DNA of 64,000 bases from positions 8,745 through 72,744 of the forward strand of contig CAZBAI010000007.1 of assembly GCA_964490175.1 (NCBI GenBank), in the 5' to 3' direction. The position numbers and the translations under genes are program-made. Positions 42,457 through 51,448 of this stretch are shown piece by piece. The notes under the pieces are model-generated. The model was not told the origin of the DNA. It did not search any database and saw only the letters and a program-made list of their open reading frames with translations. This DNA is from RGIG3077 sp964490175 (lineage in GTDB: Bacteria > Bacillota > Clostridia > Oscillospirales > Ruminococcaceae). Each line of letters opens with the position of its first letter. Position 1 is the first letter of the stretch.

Positions 42457-43277
42457 CTTTCCTTACCAGCGCATTGACAAAGCTCAAAAACACTTTTATT
42501 CAATATCGGGTGAAGCTTATACGGGGCAATTTCGCAAAGCGGCTTTAATACAAAAAGGCGTTTGTGCGCCTCAATATGCGGAATCGTCAAGGATTTTTCC
42601 GACATTATAATATCATCATAAAAAATTATGTCGATATCGAGCGTTCTCGGCCCCCAACGCACCTCTCTGGTTCTGCCTGCGGCATTTTCGATAGAAGATG
42701 TAAATTCAAGCAATTCACAAGGAGGCAACAGAGTTTGAATTTCAAGTGCGGCATTGAGAAAATCGGGCTGTTCAACGCCGCCGTAAGGTTTTGTTGTGCA
42801 AAATTTTGAAACATTTGTAACTTTTGTGTGAAGACACGAGCCGAGTTTATCAATTGCAAATTTTAAATATTTTTCGCTCTCACCCAAATTAGAGCCGATT
42901 GAAAGATAGGCTGTATGTCTGCTTCGCTTAATCGAAACCCCTATGCTTTCGTGCAAAATATCAATCGGCGCTTGCGTTTTCAAAACAGTCAGTTCAACAT
43001 CGGAAACCAAGCTGTATTTTAGCAATATTTCTTCGCAGATTTTTTCTGCCAAAGCTTCAACCAGATTATAATTTTCGTCAAGGGTAATTTTGTTTATCAT
43101 TTCGCAAACCTCGGCATAATTAACCGTTTTCGCAAGATTGTCGCTAAGCCCGGCTGTGCGCAAATCCGCTGTCAAAACACAGTCGATTCTAAATTCCTGT
43201 CCGTTTTGCTTTTCAAAGTCAAAAACGCCGTGATTTGCAAAAATACGCATATTGTTGATAATTATTTTATCTTCCAT
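42453..43277 (-). CDS. Bifunctional dihydroneopterin aldolase / HPPK (FolB-FolK fusion)
   Basis: A 274-residue fusion doing two successive pterin steps. FolB part (about 1-118): NNMRIFANHGVFDFEKQNGQEF, NYAEVCEMI, NLVEALAEKI. FolK part (about 122-274): AYLSIGSNLGESEKYL, TKPYGGVEQPDFLNAAL, and RWGPRTLDIDIIFYDD with the two metal Asp. Start ATG at 43277 with GAGGAG upstream, 11 bp inside folP. An ATG-less longer reading extends into folP and is rejected. Confidence 0.95.
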   Translation of the reverse strand: MEDKIIINNMRIFANHGVFDFEKQNGQEFRIDCVLTADLRTAGLSDNLAKTVNYAEVCEMINKITLDENYNLVEALAEKICEEILLKYSLVSDVELTVLKTQAPIDILHESIGVSIKRSRHTAYLSIGSNLGESEKYLKFAIDKLGSCLHTKVTNVSKFCTTKPYGGVEQPDFLNAALEIQTLLPPCELLEFTSSIENAAGRTREVRWGPRTLDIDIIFYDDIIMSEKSLTIPHIEAHKRLFVLKPLCEIAPYKLHPILNKSVFELCQCAGKER

Positions 43278-44091
43278 AAGCTTCTCCTCTCGATATTGCG
43301 TCAAGCATATCGATAACCTGTTTGTTTTCGGCAACGTCATGCACACGCACAAAACGTGCGCCCGAAAAATAAGCATATGCCGTTGACGCAAGCGTTCCGT
43401 TAAGGCGCTGTGTAACCTTAGCATTTAAAACGGTGCCTATAACCGACTTTCTCGAAACGGCGACCATAATCGGATAACCAAGCTCGGAAGAAAGCCTTTC
43501 GGTTTGTTTTAGCGCTTCAAGATTTTGCCCTGTGTTCTTTGCAAATCCGATGCCGGCATCGATTACGATTTTTTCCGCACAGATTCCGTTTGAAAGCGCA
43601 ATGTCGATACTTTCACGCAAATCGCTTTTTACATTATCAAAAAAATCATCATAAACATTGTCAACCCTGTTGTGCATTAAGCAGCAACAGGCGTTGTATT
43701 TTTTTACGATTTTTGCAATATCCGGCGATTTTTTAAATCCCCATATATCGTTTATCATATCTGCGCCGTTTTCAAGTGCGGCAAGCGCCACGCCGTATTT
43801 ATAGGTATCAACCGACACGGGAATATCAAAGTTTGACTTTATCAATTGCAATGCGGGCAGCACACGCTGCGTTTCCTCTTTTTCCGATATCGGGGTGTAT
43901 CCCGGTCTTGTAGATTCGCCGCCGATGTCGATTACAGCCGCACCTTGCGCAATCATTTCCTGTGTGCGGTACAAAATCGCATCATTATCGGCAAAAAGTC
44001 CGCCGTCCGAAAACGAATCGGGCGTTAAATTCAAAATACCGACGATATGCGTTTTGCAAGAAAATTCACGGTTACCGATAACTGTTTTCAC
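43267..44091 (-). CDS. folP: Dihydropteroate synthase
   Basis: Joins the pterin pyrophosphate and p-aminobenzoate; target of sulfonamides. Motifs: GILNLTPDSFSDGG, DIGGESTRPGY, NDIWGFK, IDAGIGFAKNTGQNLEAL, MVAVSRKSVIG and RVHDVAENKQVI. The loop sequences look standard. 274 residues. Confidence 0.96.
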   Translation of the reverse strand: MKTVIGNREFSCKTHIVGILNLTPDSFSDGGLFADNDAILYRTQEMIAQGAAVIDIGGESTRPGYTPISEKEETQRVLPALQLIKSNFDIPVSVDTYKYGVALAALENGADMINDIWGFKKSPDIAKIVKKYNACCCLMHNRVDNVYDDFFDNVKSDLRESIDIALSNGICAEKIVIDAGIGFAKNTGQNLEALKQTERLSSELGYPIMVAVSRKSVIGTVLNAKVTQRLNGTLASTAYAYFSGARFVRVHDVAENKQVIDMLDAISRGEAYGR

Positions 44092-44112
44092 AAAAAGTCA
44101 CTTCTTTTCAAA

Positions 44113-44589
44113 TCAATAAATCAGATTCAAATTTTTCTTTGATTTCGGGTGATTGCACTCATCTTGAGCCTTGCAGAAAAGGCACGCTCTTGAAGCCTTG
44201 TCGGCTTTGAAAATTATCCTGCTCAAATTTGAGGTGCAATGACCCTTTCTGTGCTCGCTAACGGCGCTTACAATAAGCGAAGTTGTGGCTTCGTCGCATT
44301 CAACCTGCTCAAGAATTTGCCGTGCAATCACAGCGCCGGCTTCCTCATGCGGGGTCGAATCTTCATATTGTTTGAATCTGCCGCAATCATGAAGCAAAGC
44401 CGCCGCATAGATAATATCTTTATCTATATCAAGCGAATTTTCAAGGGCAAGAATATATGCAATTCTGGCAGTATCAAGCAAATGTTCAATACCGTGGCGG
44501 CAAAACACACGATGCTTTTCCGCCTTTTTATTTTTTTTCAAGGTTTTCTTAAAAAGCTTGTTGTTGATTATCTTTTCGCAAAGCTCCAT
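44113..44589 (-). CDS. HD-domain phosphohydrolase in the folate operon
   Basis: A 158-residue HD superfamily protein. The metal motif is H...HD: RHGIEHLLDTARIAYILA supplies the first His, AALLHDCGRFKQYED the HD pair, then EHRKGH. A Cys-rich C-terminus (ACLFCKAQDEC) follows. In several clostridia such a gene lies inside the folate operon and may hydrolyse the dihydroneopterin phosphates between FolE and FolB; this is inference from position. 20 bp after folE. Confidence 0.85.
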   Translation of the reverse strand: MELCEKIINNKLFKKTLKKNKKAEKHRVFCRHGIEHLLDTARIAYILALENSLDIDKDIIYAAALLHDCGRFKQYEDSTPHEEAGAVIARQILEQVECDEATTSLIVSAVSEHRKGHCTSNLSRIIFKADKASRACLFCKAQDECNHPKSKKNLNLIY

Positions 44590-44605
44590 ATTTCCACCGC
44601 CGATA

Positions 44606-45157
44606 TTATTTTATTATATTAAAAAAGCGTGAGCGCAGCTCTGCGTTTGTTTCAAATTCGCCCTTGCAGCAATAGGTAAAGGTTTTGGAACCGGGTTTTT
44701 TCACACCTCGCATTGTCATGCAGGTGTGCTCGGCTTCAACTGCGACAATAACGCCTTTAGGCGAAAGCTCTTTCATAATAGCTTGGGCTATCTGTGCGGT
44801 CATCTGCTCTTGAATCTGAAGCCTTTTTGCATATACTTCAACGCAGCGTGCCAGTTTGCTTATTCCCACAACTTTTCCGTCGGGGATATAAGCGATATGA
44901 GCTTTTCCGAAAAACGGCAGAATGTGATGCTCACAGCAGGAATAAAAGGTGATATCTTTTTCAATCACCATTTCATTATTTTCGGCGCAAAATGTTTTTG
45001 AAAGATGAATCGCCGCATCATCGGCATAGCCCGAAAAAATTTCCTCATACATTCTGGCAACTCTATCGGGCGTTTCTTCAAGACCCTCTCTTCGGCAATC
45101 CTCGCCGATTCCCTCAAGAATCAGACGAACGCCCGCCTTTATTTTTTCTTTATCCAT
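44606..45157 (-). CDS. folE: GTP cyclohydrolase I FolE
   Basis: Opens the pterin route by converting GTP to dihydroneopterin triphosphate. Zinc-binding and catalytic residues are present: YSCCEHHILPFFGKAHIAYIP (Cys, His), KLARCVEVYAKRLQIQEQ and EAEHTCMTMRGVKKPGS (second Zn Cys). 183 residues. Zinc-dependent IA type. Confidence 0.96.
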   Translation of the reverse strand: MDKEKIKAGVRLILEGIGEDCRREGLEETPDRVARMYEEIFSGYADDAAIHLSKTFCAENNEMVIEKDITFYSCCEHHILPFFGKAHIAYIPDGKVVGISKLARCVEVYAKRLQIQEQMTAQIAQAIMKELSPKGVIVAVEAEHTCMTMRGVKKPGSKTFTYCCKGEFETNAELRSRFFNIIK

Positions 45158-45177
45158 TTTTGCTCTCCTTGATTTTG

Positions 45178-45203
45178 TTCAATGAGGGGCTTGCCCCGTC
45201 ATT
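45178..45203 (+). repeat. Dispersed 26-bp hairpin repeat, copy C
   Basis: In the folC-folE gap. One base differs from copies A and B (TTCAATGAGGGG); the change creates an extended stem AATGA/TCATT around GGGGC-TT-GCCCC. Confidence 0.85.
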
Positions 45204-45269
45204 ATAACCATGTCGCAGATGTCCAATGCGACGGCTGCAATCGTTCGCTATGTGATTTGAACGAGCTTA

Positions 45270-46541
45270 TCACGCTTTGCTCCGATTTAAAAAACTGTTT
45301 TTGAAGCTGTTTAAATATGACAGTGAACCGAATATGCAAAAGTTACCGCCGTTTTCGACAATATCGCCTGGAATTTTCTCGACATTTGTTTCAAAAGTAT
45401 ATCTAAAATATTTTTGCGCCGCATTTTTAAGCTCACAAGCTTCCAGTGCACGGCTGTTTTCAGGCGCAAGCGCATAAAGCGTATCCGAACATTCGGACAT
45501 AATTTTTAAAATACCGTCATAATCTTTATCCTTAAAAACGCCCATAACCAAAGTGATTTTCTCATCGCCGAAAAAGGCTTTGAGCGAATTTTTCAAAAAA
45601 ATCGCACCGTGTTTATTGTGCGCCCCATCGCATATAACAAACGGAGAGCGGCTTAAAATTTCAAACCTGCCGGGATTTTGAGCTTTTGCAACGCCGCATT
45701 TCAGGTCTTTCTCAACGATATTAAACCCTTGTGAATTTAAAGCTTTGCATACTTCAATTGCAAGTGCGGCATTGAAAGCCTGATAAATTCCGAGCATTTT
45801 CGATTCATATTCGCTGCCGCAATATTCAAAACGCATTAAAGCGTTATTGCGTGAAAAATCATTTATGCAAATTTTTGACGTGTCCGTATATTTACGGCGA
45901 GCGTGCATTTTTTCGCACACAGCGGCGATAACGGCATCCGCCTCATCATTTTGAACAGCGCTTATAACCAAAGAACCTTGCTTAATAATTCCGCACTTAT
46001 TTTCGGTGATTTCGGCAATGCTTTTGCCGAGAAATTTGCCGTGGTCGCAGTCAATCGACGTTAATACGCAAACAAGCGGATTTTCAATTACATCGGTTGC
46101 GTCAAAAGCGCCGCCCATGCCGCATTCGATAATACAGATATCACATTTTTCAAGATAAAAAATTTCAAAGGCAATTGCCGTTTCAATTTCAAACTCACTC
46201 GGAAAAACACCTTGTGCGTTAAGTTTATCCACCGCATTCAAGGTAATGCGTGCGGCTTTTTCAAAAATTTTGCTGCTGCAATTTTCGGCATTTATGCGAA
46301 ATTGCTCGTTTTTTTCAAAAACGCACGGCGAGGTATAGCAACCGGTTTTGATTTTTGCACTGTTTAACACAGCTTCAATATAAGCGCAAACCGAACCTTT
46401 GCCGTTAGTGCCGGCAACGTGAATACATTTAAGCAAGCGCTGCGGATTGCCCAATTCGGCACAAAGTTCTGTTATATTTTCCAATCCCGGGTGTATTCCG
46501 AAGCTTGCTTTGCTTTTAATTTCTTCAAGTATTTTTTCCAC
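45270..46541 (-). CDS. folC: Dihydrofolate / folylpolyglutamate synthase FolC
   Basis: Mur-ligase-type enzyme adding glutamate to dihydropteroate and folates. P-loop VAGTNGKGSVCAYIE (residues about 42-56), GCYTSPCVFEKNEQFRIN, ECGMGGAFDATDVIENPL, TSIDCDHGKFLG, and the C-terminal DGAHNKHGAIFL with the conserved His. 423 residues. First gene of the folate operon, behind a promoter and a structured leader. Confidence 0.94.
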   Translation of the reverse strand: MEKILEEIKSKASFGIHPGLENITELCAELGNPQRLLKCIHVAGTNGKGSVCAYIEAVLNSAKIKTGCYTSPCVFEKNEQFRINAENCSSKIFEKAARITLNAVDKLNAQGVFPSEFEIETAIAFEIFYLEKCDICIIECGMGGAFDATDVIENPLVCVLTSIDCDHGKFLGKSIAEITENKCGIIKQGSLVISAVQNDEADAVIAAVCEKMHARRKYTDTSKICINDFSRNNALMRFEYCGSEYESKMLGIYQAFNAALAIEVCKALNSQGFNIVEKDLKCGVAKAQNPGRFEILSRSPFVICDGAHNKHGAIFLKNSLKAFFGDEKITLVMGVFKDKDYDGILKIMSECSDTLYALAPENSRALEACELKNAAQKYFRYTFETNVEKIPGDIVENGGNFCIFGSLSYLNSFKNSFLNRSKA

Positions 46542-46627
46542 TAAATATCAAATCTTTCCGATAATTCAATTTAAATATCATATGCATATCCACAGCGCTT
46601 GATATGTAAATTCTCTTACACTTTATT

Positions 46628-46674
46628 ATTGTAACGTAAAAGAGCCGACAGGCGACACCTTAAAACGTTACAAT
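46628..46674 (-). promoter_or_regulatory. Hairpin leader element of the folate operon
   Basis: Perfect 10-bp arms ATTGTAACGT (46628-46637) and ACGTTACAAT (46665-46674) enclose 27 nt that read on the minus strand TTTAAGGTGTCG, then CCTGTCGGCTCTTTT. The element lies at the 5' end of the predicted transcript. Its interior shares TTTAAGGTGT and CTGTCGGCT with the leader at 59700-59744, whose arms are unrelated. Not a known riboswitch that I recognise. Confidence 0.5.
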
Positions 46675-46683
46675 GTTCTTATT

Positions 46684-46713
46684 ATTATAACATATCCGCA
46701 CCGTCTTTTGCAA
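46684..46713 (-). promoter_or_regulatory. Promoter of the folate operon
   Basis: Minus strand: TTGCAA at 46708-46713, 18-base spacer, TATAAT at 46684-46689. Confidence 0.75.
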
Positions 46714-46783
46714 GTGTTTATCTATTTGCAAACCGATGTGCGTAGTTTTGCGCAATCGGCTGATTTTAAAATTTTAAGATTTA

Positions 46784-47611
46784 TCATTCCGAGCAAAGCG
46801 CATTGTAAAGCTCGGATTTTGAAAACTCGGTTTTTGCGGCAATGATTTTGCACGCATTTGAAAGCTTTTCACCCTCATCGCAAAGTTCTTTCACCATTTG
46901 CACGGCTAAATCAAAAGATAAAAAAGCATCGTTTTCATTTTGCGTATTGCCCTCTACAATCAAAACAAATTCACCTTTCGGCGTTAAGGTTTCATACATA
47001 CAGATAGCCTGTGAAAGCGTTGTTCTTATAACTTCTTCATGAATTTTCGTAAGCTCTCTGCAAAGTGAAATCCGCCTGTCGCCGAAAACCTCAAACATAT
47101 CTTTTAAGGTGTAGATAAGCTTATGCGGCGCTTCATAAAAAACCATTGTATGCTTATAGTTTTTAACTTCTTCAAGATGCGCCCTGCGCTGTTTTTTCGT
47201 TACCGACAAAAAGCCCTCAAACGAAAACCGTGAGGTATCCAGCCCGGATATGCTCAGCGCCGATACGGCGGCACTCGGTCCGGGAATCACACAAACATTT
47301 ACAGCGCTTTCATAGCACAGCTCGACAAGCTCCTGTCCTGGGTCGGATATGCACGGCATACCGGCATCGCTTACAAGCGCACAGTTTTCACCCGATAACA
47401 GCCTTTGCACAATAGAAGTAAATACAGCATTTGAGCTGTGTCTGTGGCAGCTTATCAGCTTATTTTTAATTTCAAAACGGTTTAAAAGCTTTAAGGTGAC
47501 ACGAGTATCCTCTGCGGCGATAAAATCCACACTTGCAAGCGTTTCAAGCGCTCTCGGCGAAATATCGTCAAGATTGCCGATAGGTGTTCCGACAATATAA
47601 AGCGTACCCAT
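46784..47611 (-). CDS. rsmI: 16S rRNA (cytidine1402-2'-O)-methyltransferase RsmI
   Basis: SAM-dependent tetrapyrrole-methylase-fold enzyme modifying C1402. Motifs: GTLYIVGTPIGNLDDISPRAL, AAEDTRVTLKLLNRF, LVSDAGMPCISDPGQELV, CVIPGPSAAVSALSISGL and FYEAPHKL. Start set at ATG 47611 (MGTLY, conserved); TTG at 47617 overlapping the previous stop is the alternative. Translationally coupled to the methyltransferase gene upstream. Confidence 0.95.
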   Translation of the reverse strand: MGTLYIVGTPIGNLDDISPRALETLASVDFIAAEDTRVTLKLLNRFEIKNKLISCHRHSSNAVFTSIVQRLLSGENCALVSDAGMPCISDPGQELVELCYESAVNVCVIPGPSAAVSALSISGLDTSRFSFEGFLSVTKKQRRAHLEEVKNYKHTMVFYEAPHKLIYTLKDMFEVFGDRRISLCRELTKIHEEVIRTTLSQAICMYETLTPKGEFVLIVEGNTQNENDAFLSFDLAVQMVKELCDEGEKLSNACKIIAAKTEFSKSELYNALCSE

Positions 47612-47613
47612 AT

Positions 47614-48339
47614 TCAAAATTCCTGTCCTTTCGTACGGTATATTTCCATAAGTTCGTTTGTAAAGCTGCCATCGCCGTTTGTCGTGTTCAGCTGTGGCAA
47701 AACCTTCATAAAAGGTTTGCTCCCCTTTTTGCCCTCAATAAGAAAAAGCCAAGGCGCCGTATCGGCATTTTTTGAAGCAAACCGCAATCTTTTCGGCTCG
47801 ATTCCGTTTGATTGCATAGCCTTGATAACATCGGCAAGCCGTTCGGGTCTATTGCACAGGCAAAGTCTGCCGCCGTATTTCAATATTTTTGAAGCAACAG
47901 CACAAATATCATTCAAATCACACAAAACCTCGTGCCGTGCGATTTTTTGTGAGTTTTTCGGATTTTGCAAACCCGCATTGTCGGCTTTATATGGCGGATT
48001 CATCGTTACAACGCTGAAATGCTCGGCATAAGATTTGTACCAATCGGATTTTAAATCCGCACAAATCGGCACAATATTTTCAATATTTGAAATTTCAATA
48101 CTTTTTTTCAAAAGCTCAATAGCGTCGTTTTGAATATCCAAAGCGACAATTTCTCTCGGAGCATTGTTTTTTGAAACAAGAAGCGGAATAATTCCACAGC
48201 CCGTGCCCATATCGCAAAAAGTATCACTGCGCTTATGCTTTGCAAAATCGGCAAGCAAAAATGCGTCCGTCCCGAATCTATGTACATCATTTATACAAAT
48301 TGTGATGTTTTCGTTAAGCTTTTGTGTTTCGTATTGCAT
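47614..48339 (-). CDS. tRNA1(Val) (adenine37-N6)-methyltransferase-like (TrmN6/YfiC) protein
   Basis: A 241-residue class I SAM methyltransferase. DMGTGCGIIPLL is the SAM loop, and MNPPYKADNAG is the N6-adenine NPPY motif; HRFGTDAFLLADFA near the start is typical of the YfiC/TrmN6 group. ATG at 48339 is preceded by AAAGGAATTTGC. It precedes rsmI, the usual order in Firmicutes. Confidence 0.9.
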   Translation of the reverse strand: MQYETQKLNENITICINDVHRFGTDAFLLADFAKHKRSDTFCDMGTGCGIIPLLVSKNNAPREIVALDIQNDAIELLKKSIEISNIENIVPICADLKSDWYKSYAEHFSVVTMNPPYKADNAGLQNPKNSQKIARHEVLCDLNDICAVASKILKYGGRLCLCNRPERLADVIKAMQSNGIEPKRLRFASKNADTAPWLFLIEGKKGSKPFMKVLPQLNTTNGDGSFTNELMEIYRTKGQEF

Positions 48340-48391
48340 ATGCAAATTCCTTTTTGTTGATTTATTTAACCGATATTTAGCACATATTCGG

Positions 48392-49978
48392 TCAGCTTTC
48401 AAGCACAGCCAATGCACAGCGAATGCCGTCGCTTGCCGCCGACATGATTCCTCCGGCATAGCCTGCGCCCTCGCCGCAGGGATAAAGCCCTGCAAGCGAG
48501 GTCGAACAAAGCAAATCGTTTCTGACAATGCGCACAGGTGATGAACTTCGGCTCTCAACGCCCGTCAGCACTGCGTCGCTTCTGTCAAATCCTTTAATTT
48601 TTTTTGCGGCAAGCGCAATTCCACAACGCAGCGTATCACACACAAATGCGGGCAAATACGAATCGGGTGCGGCAAAATTCACACATGGCTTGTAGCTCGG
48701 CTGTATTCCCCCTACCCTTGCGCTAATGCTTTTATTTAAAAAATCGCCGACAAGATTTATCGGGGCGCTGTAATCGGAACCTGCGGCGACAAATGCGGCG
48801 TGCTCTATGCGCCGCTGAAACTCCATTGCCGCCAAGGGTGAAGAATCGCCTATATCGGCAGAAGAAATTCCCACCAAAAGCGCACTGTTTGAATTTACCT
48901 CATCTCGTGCGAAATTGCTCATTCCGTTTGTCACAACGCCGTTTTCCTCCGAAAGTGCCGGCACTACAACGCCGCCCGGACACATACAGAAAGAATACAT
49001 CGTGCGGTGCAAATCGGTGTGCGCAACGATTTTATAATCGGCAGCGCCCAATCTCGGATGGTCGGCAAACCTGCCGTACATCGCCTCATTTATATCCTGC
49101 CGCAAATGCTCGATTCTGACGCCGACCGCAAAGCTTTTTTGCACAATTTCGATTTGCTTCCTGTACAGATATTCAAAAACATCACGTGCGCTGTGACCGA
49201 GCGCCAAAATACAGCGGTCGGTATAAACGGTTTCGGTTTGACCGTTCTTTATAAATTTTACGCCGCAAAGCCTTGTGCCGTCATCTATGATTTCAGTGAA
49301 TTTTGCGTTAAATATGACTTCACCGCCAAGCTTTATAATTTCCTTTCGCATATTTTTAACGGTAAATCTCAGCTTGTCCGTGCCGACGTGGGGCTTTGCG
49401 TTTGTCAGAATATCATCGGGCGCACCGAATTTGTTAAGAGTTTGTAAAATAAAATGGTGTCGTTCGTCATTTGTGCCGGTATTCAGCTTACCGTCGGAAA
49501 AAGCGCCTGCGCCGCCCTCACCGAATTGTATGTTTGATTCGGGATTCAACCGCCTATTTGTTAAAAAATTATCAATATCTTTACTGCGTGAATCAATATC
49601 GCCGCCCCGTTCAAGCACGATAGGTCTTGCGCCGCAAAGCGCCAATATATACGCCGCAAAGATTCCGGCAGGGCCAAAACCGACAATTACGGGACGTTTT
49701 TTGAGTTTGCACTCGACATATTTAAACTCATACGCCGTGATTTTTGAAATATCGGGCGATTTTTCGTGCCGTTTCAGCAAGTTTTTTTCATCACAGCACT
49801 GAACATTCAGCGCAAGATTAAAATGAATATTGTTGTTTTTTCGTGCATCGACCGATTTGCGTGCAAGGCTGATTTTCTCTATATTTTTTTCGCTGATATT
49901 AAGCTTTTTCGACACGGCTTTGCGCAAAAAATCTTCATCATAATCCAAATCCGCTTTAATATTGTTAATTCTAATCAT
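48392..49978 (-). CDS. FAD-dependent protein (COG2509-type dehydrogenase)
   Basis: A 528-residue flavoprotein. N-terminal alpha/beta domain (about 1-90) starting MIRINNIKADLDYDED, then a two-dinucleotide-binding fold: GFGPAGIFAAYILALCGARPIVLERG (seen as VGFGPAGIFAA and VLERGGD), QFGEGGAGAFSDGKLNTG, and GLYPCGEGAGYAGGIMSAASDGI at the C-terminus. Substrate unknown for the family. ATG at 49978 overlaps the next flavoprotein stop (ATGA). Confidence 0.9.
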   Translation of the reverse strand: MIRINNIKADLDYDEDFLRKAVSKKLNISEKNIEKISLARKSVDARKNNNIHFNLALNVQCCDEKNLLKRHEKSPDISKITAYEFKYVECKLKKRPVIVGFGPAGIFAAYILALCGARPIVLERGGDIDSRSKDIDNFLTNRRLNPESNIQFGEGGAGAFSDGKLNTGTNDERHHFILQTLNKFGAPDDILTNAKPHVGTDKLRFTVKNMRKEIIKLGGEVIFNAKFTEIIDDGTRLCGVKFIKNGQTETVYTDRCILALGHSARDVFEYLYRKQIEIVQKSFAVGVRIEHLRQDINEAMYGRFADHPRLGAADYKIVAHTDLHRTMYSFCMCPGGVVVPALSEENGVVTNGMSNFARDEVNSNSALLVGISSADIGDSSPLAAMEFQRRIEHAAFVAAGSDYSAPINLVGDFLNKSISARVGGIQPSYKPCVNFAAPDSYLPAFVCDTLRCGIALAAKKIKGFDRSDAVLTGVESRSSSPVRIVRNDLLCSTSLAGLYPCGEGAGYAGGIMSAASDGIRCALAVLES

Positions 49979-51171
49979 ATTTTTTCTCCGTAAATTGCGG
50001 CATTTTCGCCGGCATACAAGCCCGAAGCCCAAGCCCAATTCAAGTTAAATCCACCGCAAACTCCGTCAATATCAAGCACCTCGCCGCAGAAGAAAGCACC
50101 GCTTAAAAGCTTGGATTCAAGCGTGTTTTTGACCTGCGAAAAATCAACGCCGCCGCTTGTTACCTGCGCATTTTTGAAGCTCTCATTATGTTTAACTTTA
50201 AATTCCCACGATTTGATTTTGCGGCAAAGCGCCTCGATTTGTGAGCTTTCTATATCACGAATAAGAGTACATTTTACAGTATCTTTAAGCAGTGCCTGCC
50301 CTACCCTTTTCGGAAAAAGCCCGGAAAGAAAATCCTGACACAAATTGTTTTGGCGGTGTGATTTTATATCCAAAAGCAGCGTTTTAAGCTCATTATGCGA
50401 AATATCGGGGCAAAGATCAAGTCTAATGTAAGGATTTTTGCACTGCAAAGATTTATGCGACAGGTTAAATATACAAATTCCGGAAAGGGCATTGTCGGAA
50501 AACTGAACCTCACCAACCTCAGACGCAATTTGCATATTTGAATCAAAAAGCGCAGCGCAAGCGCTCACCCTAAGTCCTTTAAGCGATTTTAAAACAGGCT
50601 CATCAGACAAAATCGGACAAAGAGATGGAGAGATTTTGTTGATTTTATGTCCAATGCAATTTGCAATTTTGAACGAACTGTTATCGCTTTGATATCCGCC
50701 GACAGCTACAACAACGCTTTTGGCGCAAACAGTATCATTTTCACCGTTTATGCAAAAAATACCGTTTGCAGATTTAATATCAAGCGCCTTAAAGTCGCAG
50801 ATTTCTTTAACACTGCAATTTAAAGCGGCAATCCGCAAGGCGTCAAGCACAGAAGATGCCGTGTTGCTGTAAGGGTATATGCGCCCCGCCGAATCTGCTT
50901 TGCACATCAGCCCAATCGACAAAAAAAACTCTATTGCGTTAAATTTGTTCATAATTTCAAACGCAAGCTGTGACTTGCAGTGATAGCACTTAGCATTGAT
51001 ATTTTCGTTTGAAAGATTGCATCTGCCGTTGCCCGTTGCCAAAATTTTTTTGCCCACCCGAGCGTTTTTTTCCAAAATCGCAACGCTTTTTTGCCGTCTT
51101 GAAGCCGCAATTGCCGCACACAAGCCCGAAGCGCCGCCGCCGATTACCGCAACATCATAAACATTGTTCAA
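49975..51171 (-). CDS. HI0933/BaiN-like flavoprotein
   Basis: A 399-residue NAD(P)/FAD-dependent oxidoreductase. FAD motif VAVIGGGASGLCAAIAASRR, the diagnostic GKKILATGNGRCNLSN, VVVAVGGYQS, and C-terminal VDFSQVKNTLESKLLSGAFFCGEVLDIDG-type region (seen in parts) with NLNWAWASGLYAG. Despite names like aminoacetone oxidase or BaiN, the physiological substrate is not settled. Start is TTG at 51171, with AAGGAGG eight bases upstream. First gene of a four-gene operon. Confidence 0.9.
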   Translation of the reverse strand: MNNVYDVAVIGGGASGLCAAIAASRRQKSVAILEKNARVGKKILATGNGRCNLSNENINAKCYHCKSQLAFEIMNKFNAIEFFLSIGLMCKADSAGRIYPYSNTASSVLDALRIAALNCSVKEICDFKALDIKSANGIFCINGENDTVCAKSVVVAVGGYQSDNSSFKIANCIGHKINKISPSLCPILSDEPVLKSLKGLRVSACAALFDSNMQIASEVGEVQFSDNALSGICIFNLSHKSLQCKNPYIRLDLCPDISHNELKTLLLDIKSHRQNNLCQDFLSGLFPKRVGQALLKDTVKCTLIRDIESSQIEALCRKIKSWEFKVKHNESFKNAQVTSGGVDFSQVKNTLESKLLSGAFFCGEVLDIDGVCGGFNLNWAWASGLYAGENAAIYGEKI

Positions 51172-51210
51172 AATTCGCACCTCCTTAATAAGCACAAATT
51201 TCCGACGTTT

Positions 51211-51239
51211 ATTTTAACATATTCTTTCATAAAAAGCAA
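51211..51239 (-). promoter_or_regulatory. Promoter of the flavoprotein-rsmI operon
   Basis: Minus strand: TTGCTT at 51234-51239, 17-base spacer, TAAAAT at 51211-51216. A palindrome AATCAAG-AA-CTTGATT lies 21 bases farther upstream (51261-51276) and could be an operator. Confidence 0.65.
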
Positions 51240-51415
51240 CAAGCCGCAAGTATCTTTTTAAATCAAGAACTTGATTGCCTTAAATAGTCATGCCTTACAT
51301 TAACAAATATAAACATTTGTAACTTTTTCTATACTAAACCATTTTGATATATTGATTATACGGAAACGTTTTCATCAAACTGTACAAATTTTCACAAAAT
51401 AATTTAATTTTTCTA

Positions 51416-51444
51416 TTGACAAATGGAAAATATAGGTATATAAT
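51416..51444 (+). promoter_or_regulatory. Consensus promoter before a truncated gene
   Basis: Plus strand: TTGACA at 51416-51421, 17-base spacer, TATAAT at 51439-51444; a perfect sigma-A promoter. The coding remnant begins a few bases downstream without a start codon. Confidence 0.85.
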
Positions 51445-51448
51445 ATAA

